Shown here piece after piece: positions 1 to 8,660 of a stretch of 64,000 bases of DNA. A model generated the notes under the pieces. The model was not told the DNA's origin and ran no database searches. It saw only the letters and a program-made list of their open reading frames with translations. The DNA comes from Parvibaculum sp. GTDB lineage: Bacteria; Pseudomonadota; Alphaproteobacteria; Parvibaculales; Parvibaculaceae. The number at the start of each line of letters is the position of its first letter. The stretch's first letter is position 1. Location of the stretch: positions 992,001 to 1,056,000 of the forward strand of contig NZ_JAUSBV010000005.1 of the NCBI RefSeq assembly GCF_030651915.1, read 5' to 3'. A program made the translations under genes and the position numbers.

Positions 1-49
1 CTGCCATTTTTGAGCGGCAGGGCTCGCTTGCGCGGCCTGCCTTAATGGC

Positions 50-77
50 GTATTTAATTTCTTAAACGAGTATTTAA
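50..77. promoter_or_regulatory. Possible operator: two GTATTTAA direct repeats
   Basis: GTATTTAA occurs at 50-57 and again at 70-77 in an AT-rich patch immediately upstream of the TetR gene. The 20-bp spacing, about two helical turns, fits an autoregulated repressor. No footprint or second site elsewhere supports it. Confidence 0.3.
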
Positions 78-108
78 ATCGAAAAAACCAGAAGCGCAAG
101 GAGGACCG

Positions 109-750
109 GTGGAGCCGCAAGCAAAGAACAAGGCACGGGCGGCGCCGGAACGGCCTTCGGCACGGGGGCAGTTGCTCGACGCCGCCGGGGCGCTGATGGG
201 CGAGCGGCAGTCGATCGACGTGCCGCTGGCCGAGATCGCGACGCGGGCGGAAGTGAACGTGGCGCTGGTCAGCTATTATTTCGGCGGCAAGGAAGGCTTG
301 CTGCTGGCGCTCGCCAAGCGCGATGCGGCCACCGCACTCGACGAGCTCGACCGGCTGATGAGCCTCGACCTGCCGCCGGCCGAGAAGCTGCGGCGGCATC
401 TGGCCGGCGTCATCCGCACGTTTTTCCGCTATCCCTATCTCTACCGGCTGCTCGGTGCGCTGATGCGCGACGCGGAGAGCGGCGCGGCGCGCGAGATCGC
501 CGAATTTTTCGTCGTGCCGCTGACGCTGACGGCCAAAGAGCTGATGGAGGAAGGGGCGAAGGACGGCACCATCCGCCCGCTCGACCCGACACTCTTCTAT
601 CTGGCCGCACTCGGGGCCTGCGAACACATCTTCGCCAATCCGACCGTGCTCAAATATGCGCATGGCATCGACAAGCTCGATGACGAGACGCGGCGGCGCT
701 ACACCGAAACGGTGCTCGACACGCTGATGAACGGGTATCTGGCGAAGTAG
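109..750 (+). CDS. TetR/AcrR-family transcriptional regulator
   Basis: A 213-aa repressor-type protein. An N-terminal helix-turn-helix spans about residues 18-65, with the TetR-typical VSYYFGGKEGLL recognition segment, followed by an all-helical ligand and dimerisation domain. The GTG start at 109 has a strong AAGGAGG at 98-104. Two copies of GTATTTAA, at 50-57 and 70-77, lie just upstream 20 bp apart and could be an autoregulatory operator (inference). No partner transporter is adjacent, so the ligand and targets are unknown. A second copy of the last coding bases appears 194 bp downstream. Confidence 0.9.
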   Translation: MEPQAKNKARAAPERPSARGQLLDAAGALMGERQSIDVPLAEIATRAEVNVALVSYYFGGKEGLLLALAKRDAATALDELDRLMSLDLPPAEKLRRHLAGVIRTFFRYPYLYRLLGALMRDAESGAAREIAEFFVVPLTLTAKELMEEGAKDGTIRPLDPTLFYLAALGACEHIFANPTVLKYAHGIDKLDDETRRRYTETVLDTLMNGYLAK

Positions 751-783
751 GTTTTCGGGTATTTGCGGCGATTACCGCCCTTA

Positions 784-806
784 TTCACCGCAAAATGTGC
801 GGTGAA
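784..806. other. Perfect 9-bp hairpin downstream of tetR
   Basis: TTCACCGCA (784-792) pairs exactly with TGCGGTGAA (798-806) around a 5-nt loop. No T tract follows, so it may be a weak terminator or an mRNA-stabilising stem for the upstream regulator gene. The whole 751-1116 stretch holds no gene: only this hairpin, the tRNA relic (809-885) and the tetR 3'-end copy (884-956). Confidence 0.45.
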
Positions 807-808
807 CC

Positions 809-885
809 TGGTGCGCCCGGAACGCTTCGAAGGTCCGAGCCTCGGATTCTTCGTCCGATGCTCCAGCCAGCCGAGCTACGGAAGC
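809..885 (-). pseudogene. Decayed tRNA-Arg copy
   Basis: This 77-nt stretch aligns without gaps to the intact tRNA-Arg(ACG) at 5588-5664, same orientation, with 12 mismatches, and it keeps the encoded CCA end. The D stem is intact, and the anticodon stem differs by one compensated pair (A-T to G-C). It is unlikely to work: the anticodon loop reads CGAAGAA, so the invariant U33 is lost, and the acceptor stem and T stem each have one mispair. It may be the second boundary of an island inserted at the tRNA gene, or a leftover duplicate tRNA gene. Confidence 0.75.
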
Positions 886-956
886 GGCGGCGCTACACCG
901 AGACGGTGCTCGACACGCTGATGAACGGGTAAGTGGTGAAGTAGGGCTTCGGGTAT
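884..956 (+). repeat. Second copy of the tetR 3' end
   Basis: Bases 884-956 match 690-762 (the last codons of the TetR gene plus 12 bases after its stop) with 67 of 73 identities and no gaps. In the copy one codon has become TAA, so it ends early in the same frame. It directly abuts the tRNA relic. It is a non-coding remnant of a duplication or rearrangement. Confidence 0.8.
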
Positions 957-1116
957 CTCGTCAAGGGGTGCGCGGCCGCAAAACCGCGGGCCTAGGTAGT
1001 TCCCGAGGCTGCCTGGCGGCCCGCGCCGCACGCAGAATGGCTCAAACGGATCCGGCCAACCGGCCGAACAACGATGCCTGCCGAAATCCGTTCGGCGCCA
1101 TTTCGCGAGGAACCCC

Positions 1117-1401
1117 ATGGCCTATAACCAGAACGACGCCAACAGCAACAACACGCTCTATTTCATCGTCGGCGGCCTTGTCGTCGCCGGCGCGATTGTC
1201 GGCTTCCTCTTCTATACGGGGACGCTGGGCGGCGGCACGCAGACGAATGTGACGATGGAGTCGCCGCTGGGCGTGCCGGGACCGGCCGGGCCGCAAGGCG
1301 CGACGGGCAATACCGGCAATACGGGTAACACCGGCTATACCGGCGCGACAGGCGCCACCGGGGCAACCGGTGCGACGGGCGCCGACGGCAGCGACGACTA
1401 A
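1117..1401 (+). CDS. Small membrane-anchored collagen-like protein
   Basis: A 94-aa protein in three parts: a hydrophilic N-terminus rich in Asn, one transmembrane helix at about residues 14-36, and a C-terminal run of Gly-X-Y triplets from about residue 50 (GVPGPAGPQGATG, then GNTG and GATG units) ending in an acidic tail. Gly-X-Y repeats define the collagen triple helix, so the tail could trimerise outside the membrane. The triplet tract, rich in Thr, Asn and Ala, looks recently expanded by codon-level duplication. A stem-loop terminator follows directly, so it is probably monocistronic. Function unknown. Confidence 0.75.
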   Translation: MAYNQNDANSNNTLYFIVGGLVVAGAIVGFLFYTGTLGGGTQTNVTMESPLGVPGPAGPQGATGNTGNTGNTGYTGATGATGATGATGADGSDD

Positions 1402-1423
1402 GCCGGCGCCAACCGCATTCTGG

Positions 1424-1460
1424 AAACCGAAGCTCGACATCGGCCGGGCTTCGGTTTTAT
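1424..1460 (+). terminator. Terminator after the collagen-like gene
   Basis: AAACCGAAGC (1424-1433) pairs perfectly with GCTTCGGTTT (1448-1457) across a 14-nt loop, and the right arm runs into a T-rich end (TTTTATCT). It lies 23 bp after the stop codon. Confidence 0.75.
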
Positions 1461-1511
1461 CTGTCCTGAGCGATCCGACCGACCGGCAACGCCCACGCGC
1501 TTCAAGGCTAC

Positions 1512-2213
1512 ATGGCACGGCTTCACCTGCATCCCGAGAGCCATCTCGTTTCGCGCATCGGCTGGCTGCGGGCAGCGGTGCTGGGCGCCAATGACGGCAT
1601 TGTCTCAACTGCGAGCCTGATTGTCGGCGTGGCGGCGGCGTCGGCGGCCGTTTCCGAGGTACTGATTGCCGGGATTGCCGGTCTGGTCGCAGGCGCAATG
1701 TCGATGGCCGCCGGCGAATATGTCTCCGTCAGTTCCCAATCCGATACCGAGCGGGCCGATCTCGCACGCGAGAGCGCCGAGCTTGCCAGCCAGCCCGAAT
1801 TCGAACGGGCGGAGCTCGCACGCATTTATGTCGGCCGCGGCGTCGAGCCCGAACTGGCGCAGCAGGTCGCCGAACAATTGATGGCCAAGGATGCGCTTGC
1901 GGCGCATGCGCGCGACGAACTCGGCATTTCGGACATCACGACCGCGCGGCCCGTCCAGGCCGCGCTGACATCGGCCGCGACTTTCGCGGCGGGAGCGGCG
2001 CTGCCGCTTTCGATGGTGTTGCTGATGCCACCATCGGCGCTGGTTTTGGGCGTATCGGCGGCCTCTCTCGTCTTCCTCGCACTGCTGGGCGCCGCCGGCG
2101 CCCAGGCCGGCGGCGCCGATATCGGCAAGGCGACGTTGCGCGTGACCTTCTGGGGGGCACTCGCCATGGCGGCGACCGCCGGAATCGGCACGCTCGTCGG
2201 AACGGTCGTCTGA
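1512..2213 (+). CDS. VIT/CCC1-family iron-manganese transporter
   Basis: A 233-aa inner-membrane protein of the VIT1/CCC1 family, which moves Fe2+ and Mn2+ out of the cytosol. It starts with the family signature (RAAVLGANDGIVSTASLIVG), with two helices in the first third including the GAMSMAAGEYVSVSSQ segment. A polar cytosolic stretch at about 75-135 is rich in Glu (the metal-binding region in the family), and three further helices complete the C-terminus. Length is normal. It stands alone, transcribed toward the leftward arsenic operon. A role in metal tolerance beside the ars genes is inference. Confidence 0.9.
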   Translation: MARLHLHPESHLVSRIGWLRAAVLGANDGIVSTASLIVGVAAASAAVSEVLIAGIAGLVAGAMSMAAGEYVSVSSQSDTERADLARESAELASQPEFERAELARIYVGRGVEPELAQQVAEQLMAKDALAAHARDELGISDITTARPVQAALTSAATFAAGAALPLSMVLLMPPSALVLGVSAASLVFLALLGAAGAQAGGADIGKATLRVTFWGALAMAATAGIGTLVGTVV

Positions 2214-2322
2214 TCTGCGCAACCGAGCAGCAGGTAGATGCGAGCTTCACAGGGGGAACTGCATACCGGTACATGCCGACCATTCGATACGTCCGAACCG
2301 GTGGCATCACGGTCGTGTGCCG

Positions 2323-2670
2323 CTATGCGCCATCGGGCGCGGGCAAATCCGATGCTGCGGGGCAGCGCGCCACGAGCTGCCCCTCTGAAACAGCCACGAC
2401 CTCACCTTCGCCCAGCGCCACCCAAGGTTCACTCGACAACGGTACGCTGGCCAGCAGCGCAATCCTCTGGCCTACCCCATCGACGGTCACGCCGTCCGCA
2501 GCGATGCCCTTGATCATGCAAGCGGCGACGGATGCGAGGAACAATTCGGCAGGGTTGAAGGCGTCTTCGCGGCCCTTGACGTCGGTATCGAGTGCGATCT
2601 CCGCGTGCTTTGTCACGGCCAGACTGCCGTGATCGTCGATCCGGCGGGCTTGTACCGAATATTCGAGCAT
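2323..2670 (-). CDS. OsmC-like protein with replaced or truncated C-terminus
   Basis: Residues 1-56 are a clear OsmC/Ohr-type N-terminus (FNPAELFLASVAACMIKGI), as in small OsmC proteins that reduce peroxides or bind ligands. From about residue 57 the sequence no longer resembles the family, which normally continues with a beta-rich segment and a KYGT...NT motif. The protein stops at 115 aa instead of about 140. I found no continuation in the other leftward frames, so the 3' half appears to have been replaced or scrambled. It is the last gene of the ars-usp operon, 5 bp after the Usp gene. It may be nonfunctional. Confidence 0.6.
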   Translation of the reverse strand: MLEYSVQARRIDDHGSLAVTKHAEIALDTDVKGREDAFNPAELFLASVAACMIKGIAADGVTVDGVGQRIALLASVPLSSEPWVALGEGEVVAVSEGQLVARCPAASDLPAPDGA

Positions 2671-2675
2671 GCGTT

Positions 2676-3521
2676 CTATTCCTTCTGCAGCGGCACCATC
2701 AGCACCGGACGCCGGGCGATTTCGCAGACATGGTCGGCTGTCGAGCCGATGATCTTGCTGTCGATCCAGTTGCGGCCATGCTTGCCGACCACAATCAGCG
2801 AATAGCCGTCTTCGCCGGCGCGCGAAATGATCGCATCGGGATCGCCGGTTTCGATGCGCGAGGCGGCGCGACCGCCGGTTGCCTCGATGCGCTGAAGAAG
2901 CGCCCGATGCTGCGTCGCGGCCGCCTCCCTTTCATCGGTATCCGCGTCCGGCGCCAGCACGGTCAGGCAGTCGACCTGCGCCGCGCGGGATGCCAACCAG
3001 ACCGCCGCTTCCTCGGCACCGCGCGACTGCGGCGACAGATCGGTCGCCAGCAGGACACGCTGCAGCGCCCGGCTGCAGACCGCGGCGCATGTTTCGGCCT
3101 GCCCCGCCGCGGCCGGCTCGAGCCGTTCGATCAGGACCGGCAGCGCCGACTTGCGGATGATCTCCCGGGCGACGCTGCCGAGAAAAATCTCGCGCAGGAA
3201 ATTGCGGCTGCGCGAACCGACAACCACCAGGTCGGCTTTCCGTGCCGCGGCGATGGCCAGCAATTCATCGGCCGGAACGCCGCTTGCCGTGACCGCGACG
3301 TCGACCGCCAGCCCGGCCGCGCGCAGCGGCGCGGCGCGTTCTTCGAGCCAGGCACGGTAATCGTCTTCATGGCCGAAGCCGGCGCCCTGCCCGTAACCGA
3401 TCTCGATCACATGGGCGAGCGTCACGGCTTCGACACCCCATCGGGCGAGATCGGGCAGACAGGACAGGAGCGATGCTTCGGCCGGCGAGAGATCGACACC
3501 CACAAGGGCTTTGCTGAACAT
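2676..3521 (-). CDS. Tandem-domain universal stress protein
   Basis: A 281-aa protein with two UspA domains (about 1-150 and 150-281). Each ends with a nucleotide-binding glycine-rich motif: VVVGSRSRNFLREIFLGSVA in the first and IVVGKHGRNWIDSKIIGSTA in the second. Tandem Usp proteins bind ATP and help survival under stress. The start at 3521 is the first Met of the domain (MFSKALVGVDLS) and has GAGGAG at 3527-3532. It sits 10 bp after arsC and 5 bp before the OsmC-like gene, so it is probably co-transcribed with arsenic resistance. That link is suggestive, not proof of an arsenic role. Confidence 0.85.
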   Translation of the reverse strand: MFSKALVGVDLSPAEASLLSCLPDLARWGVEAVTLAHVIEIGYGQGAGFGHEDDYRAWLEERAAPLRAAGLAVDVAVTASGVPADELLAIAAARKADLVVVGSRSRNFLREIFLGSVAREIIRKSALPVLIERLEPAAAGQAETCAAVCSRALQRVLLATDLSPQSRGAEEAAVWLASRAAQVDCLTVLAPDADTDEREAAATQHRALLQRIEATGGRAASRIETGDPDAIISRAGEDGYSLIVVGKHGRNWIDSKIIGSTADHVCEIARRPVLMVPLQKE

Positions 3522-3531
3522 GCGTTTCTCC

Positions 3532-4008
3532 TCAATCGCGAACGGTGGGGACCGGCGTTTCGGGCAGATGGTCGGCAAGGCCGGCCGCGATGTCGGCGTC
3601 GCTGAGACGGCGCAGCATGTCAATCCGTGTGCGGATCTGATCGCGGGCGGCGCGGAAGCGGGCGCGCATTTCATCGGCCGGCAATGTCGTGTCCTTCGAG
3701 GCGGGATCGGCAATCGGCCAGTGCAGACGCCGCACCCGGCCCGGCAGGACCGGGCAGACTTCCTCGGCGCAGAGCGTGACGACCAGATCGATGGCGGCCG
3801 GGTCGATCTCGTCGACCGATTTCGAGCGCTGGCCGGAAATGTCGATGCCCAGTTCGGCCATGGCCTCGATCGCATAGGGGTTGACGGTGGCGGGCGCCGA
3901 GCCGGCGCTCAGCACCGTGACGCCGGCGCCCATCATGTCGCGGGCAAGCCCCTCGGCCATCTGGCTGCGGGCCGAATTGGCCACGCACATGAAGAGAATG
4001 GTGGTCAT
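3532..4008 (-). CDS. arsC: Arsenate reductase, low-molecular-weight phosphatase type
   Basis: A 158-aa protein reducing arsenate to arsenite in the cytosol. It has the CX5R phosphate/arsenate loop at Cys8-Arg14 (CVANSAR) and a second Cys pair at 80 and 85 (LCAEEVC), which fits the relay of the thioredoxin-coupled ArsC class. The C-terminus is slightly longer than in minimal members. Its ATG overlaps the acr3 stop by 4 bp, so reductase and exporter are translationally coupled. The product, arsenite, is the substrate of the upstream Acr3. Confidence 0.92.
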   Translation of the reverse strand: MTTILFMCVANSARSQMAEGLARDMMGAGVTVLSAGSAPATVNPYAIEAMAELGIDISGQRSKSVDEIDPAAIDLVVTLCAEEVCPVLPGRVRRLHWPIADPASKDTTLPADEMRARFRAARDQIRTRIDMLRRLSDADIAAGLADHLPETPVPTVRD

Positions 4009-5090
4009 GATGCGCCTCCGCTCTGCACCGGGATGGGGGCGGCCGCGCCGTTTTCGCTGGCCGGGAAATGCCGCCGGGTGCGGTTGGCAAAGGCGACCAG
4101 CGACAGCATCACCGGGACCTCGACCAGCACGCCGACCACGGTGACCAGGGCGGCACCCGAATTGAGACCGAAGAGGCCGATCGCCACCGCGACCGCCAGT
4201 TCGAAGAAATTCGAAGTGCCGATCAGCGCGCAGGGCGCGGCCACGTTATGCGGCACGCGCCAGGCCCAGGCCGCCGCATAGGCAATCGCGAAAATGCCGT
4301 AGGACTGGATCAGCAGCGGCACCGCGATCAGCGCGATCAAGAGCGGGCGGTCGAGAATGACATGACCCTGAAAACCGAAAAGCAGCACCACGGTCGCCAG
4401 CAGGCCGAGGATCGAGAAGGGTTTGACCCTGGCGGTGAAGCGCGCGACATGGGCCTCGCCCGGCGCGCCGGGGCCGCCGCGCTTGACCAGCAGGGCGCGC
4501 GTCGCCGCTCCCGCCGCCAGCGGGATGACGACATAGAGCCCGACCGAGAGCAGCAGCGTTTCCCAGGGCACCTCGATGTCGGTGACGCCGAGCAGCAGCG
4601 CGACGAGGGGCGCGAAGGCGAAGATCATGATGATGTCGTTGAGCGAGACCTGGACCAGCGTGTAGTTGGCATCGCCGCGCGTCAGCTGCGACCAGATGAA
4701 GACCATGGCCGTGCAGGGCGCGGCGCCCAAGAGGATCAGGCCGGCAATATACTGTCCGGCATCGGCCGGATCGATCAGATCGGCGAAGACGAATTCGAAA
4801 AAGAGCACGCCGAGGGCGGCCATGGTGAAGGGCTTGATCAGCCAGTTGACGATGACCGTGATGACCAGGCCCTTGGGACGACGGTGCATCTGGCGCAGGC
4901 TGGCGAAATCGACCGCGACCATCATCGGATAGACCATCGCCCAGATCAGGATCGCCACCAGCAGATTGACCGAGGCATATTCCCAGGCCGCAACGGTCTG
5001 GAAGAGGCCGGGAAAGAGATTGCCGAGCGCGACACCGGCGACGATGCACAAGGCAACCCAGAGCGAGAGATAGCGATCAAAGAGCGACAC
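4005..5090 (-). CDS. acr3: Arsenite efflux permease Acr3
   Basis: A 361-aa inner-membrane carrier of the Acr3 (BASS superfamily) type that expels arsenite using the proton-motive force. About ten hydrophobic segments are visible. The conserved Cys of helix 4 is at residue 126 ([10 protein letters not shown]), and the SLNDIIM and [13 protein letters not shown] motifs are present. Second gene of the arsR-acr3-arsC-usp-osmC operon. Confidence 0.93.
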   Translation of the reverse strand: MSLFDRYLSLWVALCIVAGVALGNLFPGLFQTVAAWEYASVNLLVAILIWAMVYPMMVAVDFASLRQMHRRPKGLVITVIVNWLIKPFTMAALGVLFFEFVFADLIDPADAGQYIAGLILLGAAPCTAMVFIWSQLTRGDANYTLVQVSLNDIIMIFAFAPLVALLLGVTDIEVPWETLLLSVGLYVVIPLAAGAATRALLVKRGGPGAPGEAHVARFTARVKPFSILGLLATVVLLFGFQGHVILDRPLLIALIAVPLLIQSYGIFAIAYAAAWAWRVPHNVAAPCALIGTSNFFELAVAVAIGLFGLNSGAALVTVVGVLVEVPVMLSLVAFANRTRRHFPASENGAAAPIPVQSGGAS

Positions 5091-5135
5091 GTCGGGGCCT
5101 TTCGGTTGCGGCGCGGGGGTTGGTGCGGGATATGT

Positions 5136-5483
<348 letters not shown>

Positions 5484-5497
5484 GACGGGCTTCCTTC

Positions 5498-5520
5498 GTC
5501 TATCGTCGATTGACGATGAA
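5498..5520. promoter_or_regulatory. Candidate ArsR operator
   Basis: ATCGTC (5502-5507) and GACGAT (5512-5517) form an inverted repeat with a 4-bp centre, 19 bp upstream of the arsR start. Such palindromes upstream of arsR are the usual site of autorepression. Assignment by position and symmetry only. Confidence 0.5.
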
Positions 5521-5587
5521 TAGGCCGAGGCGGCGGTGGCGTCAAGACGGTCGGGACCCCGTGCGGGGGCCGGATGGCGGCGGGAAA

Positions 5588-5664
5588 TGGTGCGCCCGGA
5601 ACGATTCGAACGTCCGACCCTCAGATTCGTAGTCTGATGCTCTATCCAGCTGAGCTACGGGCGC
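5588..5664 (-). tRNA. tRNA-Arg (anticodon ACG)
   Basis: On the minus strand the cloverleaf is complete. The acceptor GCGCCCG pairs with CGGGCGC, the D arm is GCTC...GAGC, the anticodon stem TCAGA/TCTGA closes the loop CTACGAA (anticodon ACG, read as ICG after deamination), and the T arm has TTCGAAT. Discriminator A and an encoded CCA complete 77 nt. It reads the CGN family. It lies at the right edge of the arsenic block, whose left edge carries a decayed copy. Confidence 0.95.
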
Positions 5665-5766
5665 GCTTGCGCTTCAGATGGGGCGGGCGGCACCGCCGCA
5701 ATGCCCCGAAGGCGGCTTCCTCTTAAAGCTTCGGGGGCGCGAAGGCAAGGGTTTCGCGGGTTTGTC

Positions 5767-6798
5767 TCACAGGCCGTGGAGATCGCGGAAGGCGCGGGTT
5801 TGGCCCAGCGTTTCGGCCTCCCAGAGGGCACGGGCGACGGCGCGGGCGACGCAATCGGCGGCCATGGCGCCGAGACTGGCGACGGCCATGTGGCGGGGCG
5901 CGGGGCCGAGGGAGCGGCGCGCGGTGGCCAGCACGAAGATCGCATCGCCATCGACCGGGGCGTGGACCGGACGGACGGCGCGGGCCAGCCCGTCCTGGGC
6001 CATGATGGCGACACGGCGGCATTCGGCCGGCGTCAGGTCGGCATCGGTGGCGACGACGCCGATGGAGGTGTTGCCGCCGGGCTGGGGTGCCGACTTCGAG
6101 CCCGTCAGCGGGTCGAGGGCGGCGACGCCCTTGCCGTCCGGCCAGCCGAGACCGCCGAATTCGCCGTCCATTTCGTAAGGCGCGGCCCAGAAGCGCGGCG
6201 CGCCCGGCACCACCGCCGAACCGAAGGGATTGGCTGCGACCAGCGCACCGACGGTGAAGCCGTTGGCAGCAACGGCCGAGGCCGAGCCGAGGCCGCCTTT
6301 ATATTGCCCGGCAATGGCGCCAAGGCCGGCGCCGGCATTGCCGAGACGGAAGCTGCCCGATGCCGCTTCGCAAGCCGCACGGCCGAGCGCGCCATAAGGC
6401 GGGGTCTCGCCCCAGGCCTTGTCGCCGCCATTGGCCAGATCGAAAAGGATCGCAGCCGGGACGATGGGCGAGACCAGCGGGCTCGAACCGACGCGGTAGC
6501 CCTTGCCGCGCGCACCGAGCCAGGCGGCAGCGCCGGACGCCGCCTCAAGCCCCCAGGAGGAACCGCCCGACAGCACCACTGCATCGACGGCGTCGACCAG
6601 ACAAGCGGCGTCGAGCAGGTCGGTCTCGCGGGTGCCGGGGCCGCCGCCGCGCATGTCGCCGCCGGCGACCGCGCGCGGCTCGGGCAGGACGACGGTGACG
6701 CCGGTGCGGGCGCCCGCGTCTTCGGCATTGCCGACCGATATGCCCTCGACATCGGTGATCAGGTTCAACGGGCCTTTGCGGATCGCGCCGAAGTGCAT
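5767..6798 (-). CDS. P1-family (DmpA/S58) peptidase
   Basis: A 343-aa enzyme of the DmpA/P1 family, which are Ntn-type aminopeptidases or beta-peptidases that self-cleave into two chains. It opens with NLITDVEGISVGNAED, carries the VLSGGSSWGLEAASG segment, and has the cleavage/nucleophile region at GGNTSIGVVATDA (about 247-259); the family nucleophile is the Ser or Thr here. Length is typical. It diverges from the gamma-glutamyltransferase gene with 81 bp between starts. Both act on N-terminal amide bonds, so shared peptide turnover is possible (inference). Substrate unknown. Confidence 0.85.
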   Translation of the reverse strand: MHFGAIRKGPLNLITDVEGISVGNAEDAGARTGVTVVLPEPRAVAGGDMRGGGPGTRETDLLDAACLVDAVDAVVLSGGSSWGLEAASGAAAWLGARGKGYRVGSSPLVSPIVPAAILFDLANGGDKAWGETPPYGALGRAACEAASGSFRLGNAGAGLGAIAGQYKGGLGSASAVAANGFTVGALVAANPFGSAVVPGAPRFWAAPYEMDGEFGGLGWPDGKGVAALDPLTGSKSAPQPGGNTSIGVVATDADLTPAECRRVAIMAQDGLARAVRPVHAPVDGDAIFVLATARRSLGPAPRHMAVASLGAMAADCVARAVARALWEAETLGQTRAFRDLHGL

Positions 6799-6879
6799 AT
6801 GTGTGACCTTCCGGTTTGTGGTCTGCTCAATTCATATATCCTATTTGCGGCCCGGAACACCGCAGGAGGAAACGCAAGC

Positions 6880-8607
6880 ATGAAACTCACCCGCATCGCG
6901 CCGGCCCTGTCGGCGGGCGCTGCGCTGTTGCTTCTCGTTGCCGTGCTCGTGATTGCGCTCTGGCCGCGCGCGCAGCCCTACATGGTGGCCAGCGCCAATC
7001 CTTATGCCAGCGATGCGGGAGCCGCGATCCTGAAGGCGGGCGGCAGCGCCGTCGATGCGGCGATCGCCGTGCAGGCGGTGCTGTCGCTGGTCGAACCGGA
7101 ATCCTCTGGCCTCGCCGGCGGCGCGTTCCTGCTGCATTACGACAAGCGGTCGGGGGCGCTCGATGCCTGGGACGGGCGCGAGACGGCACCGATGGGCGTG
7201 ACGCCCGATCTCTTTCTCGGCGCCGACGGCATGCCGATGGATTTTCTTTCGGCCATGGTCAGCGGGCGTTCGGTCGGGACGCCCGGCGTCGTCATGATGA
7301 TGTGGGAGGCGCATCGTGAACACGGGCTCCTCGACTGGGCCGACCTCTTCACGCCGGCGATCCGGCTTGCCGAAGAGGGCTTCGCGGTGGCGCCGAAACT
7401 GGCGCAGGCGATTGCGCGTGACCCGGTGCTGATGCAAATGCCGGTGGCGCAGGATTATTTTTACCGGCTCGGCGATGACGGCACCCGGCGGCCGCTCCAG
7501 GAAGGCGAGGTTCTCAAGAATCCCGCCTATGCGGCAACGCTGCGGCTGATCGCCGAAAAGGGTGCGGCCGGTTTCTATCAAGGACCGGTCGCCGAGGCGA
7601 TTGTCGATGCGGTGCAAAACGCACCGATGCGGCCGGGCATGCTGGCGCTTGAAGACTTCGCCGCCTACAAGGCGGTCAAGCGCGAGGCGGTTTGCGCGCC
7701 CTATCGGCGCCTGCGTGTCTGCTCGATGCCGCCGCCGACTTCGGGCGGGCTGACGCTTTTGCAGATTCTCGGCATTCTCGAAAATTACGACCTGGCCGGC
7801 ATGGGACCGATGACGGTGACCGCGGTGCATTTCATCGCCGAGGCCGAGAAACTCGCCTATGCCGATCGCGATTTCTATATCGGCGATCCGGATTTCGTCG
7901 ACGTGCCGGCCAAGGGCATGCTCGACCGCGATTACCTGAAAGCGCGCGCCGCGGAGATCGATGCCAGCCGGACAATGGGCAAGGCCCGGCCCGGCGTGCC
8001 GCCGGCACAAGGCGGCACGGAATGGCGCGCCGGGCTTTCGCCGGAACGGGCCTCGACGACGCATTTCAGTATTGTCGACGGGCGCGGCAATGTCGTTTCG
8101 ATGACATCGTCGGTCGAAGGGCCGTTCGGCGCGCATCTGATGGCCGGCGGCATGATCCTCAACAATCAGCTGACGGATTTTTCCTTTGCGCCGGAGGAAG
8201 ACGGCCGCGCGGTCGCCAATGCGGTGGCGCCCGGCAAGCGACCGCGCTCGTCGATGACGCCGGTGATCGCGTTCGACGAAGACGGCGATTTCCTTTTCGC
8301 CATCGGCTCGCCGGGCGGGCCGCGCATTATCGGCTATGTGGCGCAGGCCCTGATCGCGCTAATCGACTGGGAGATGGGGATGGAAGAAGCGGTGGCGCTG
8401 CCGCATTTTCTCGACCGCAACGGGGCGCTTGAAATCGAACAGGGGACGGCGCTTGAAGAGATGATCCCGGTGCTCGGCCAGCTCGGCCACAGCATCGATG
8501 TGCGGGTGCTGATGAGCGGCCTGCACGGGATCGCGATGACGGCGCAGGGGCTTGAGGGCGGCGCCGATCCGCGCCGCGACGGCAGCGTGGCCGGCGGCAC
8601 GCGCTAG
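6880..8607 (+). CDS. ggt: Gamma-glutamyltransferase
   Basis: A 575-aa enzyme that cleaves or transfers gamma-glutamyl groups of glutathione and related peptides, normally periplasmic. An N-terminal hydrophobic helix (about residues 9-29) acts as signal or anchor. The precursor self-cleaves before Thr393 in STTHFSIVD, which becomes the nucleophile of the small subunit; the PPTSGG and GSPGG motifs are present. I start at 6880 because AGGAGGA sits 7-13 bp before this ATG; the open frame further upstream is antisense to the P1 peptidase. A strong terminator follows directly. Confidence 0.92.
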   Translation: MKLTRIAPALSAGAALLLLVAVLVIALWPRAQPYMVASANPYASDAGAAILKAGGSAVDAAIAVQAVLSLVEPESSGLAGGAFLLHYDKRSGALDAWDGRETAPMGVTPDLFLGADGMPMDFLSAMVSGRSVGTPGVVMMMWEAHREHGLLDWADLFTPAIRLAEEGFAVAPKLAQAIARDPVLMQMPVAQDYFYRLGDDGTRRPLQEGEVLKNPAYAATLRLIAEKGAAGFYQGPVAEAIVDAVQNAPMRPGMLALEDFAAYKAVKREAVCAPYRRLRVCSMPPPTSGGLTLLQILGILENYDLAGMGPMTVTAVHFIAEAEKLAYADRDFYIGDPDFVDVPAKGMLDRDYLKARAAEIDASRTMGKARPGVPPAQGGTEWRAGLSPERASTTHFSIVDGRGNVVSMTSSVEGPFGAHLMAGGMILNNQLTDFSFAPEEDGRAVANAVAPGKRPRSSMTPVIAFDEDGDFLFAIGSPGGPRIIGYVAQALIALIDWEMGMEEAVALPHFLDRNGALEIEQGTALEEMIPVLGQLGHSIDVRVLMSGLHGIAMTAQGLEGGADPRRDGSVAGGTR

Positions 8608-8655
8608 AGACGTTCATCGTTTCACGGAAACGATGAACGTCTCCAGGTCTTTGTT
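8607..8655 (+). terminator. Terminator of ggt: perfect 16-bp hairpin
   Basis: GAGACGTTCATCGTTT (8607-8622) pairs perfectly with 8628-8643 around the loop CACGG, followed by a T-rich segment (TCTTTGTTTT). It starts at the last base of the ggt stop codon. The stem is unusually long and perfect for a simple terminator. Confidence 0.8.
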
Positions 8656-8660
8656 TTGTC

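Noticed and set aside
1306-1390. Short tandem repeats as a possible CRISPR or minisatellite
   Set aside because: They are Gly-X-Y codons inside the collagen-like gene, with no spacers.
5701-6879. Large N-terminal extension of the gamma-glutamyltransferase frame
   Set aside because: It is antisense to the P1 peptidase; the signal helix and Shine-Dalgarno at 6861-6880 mark the true start.
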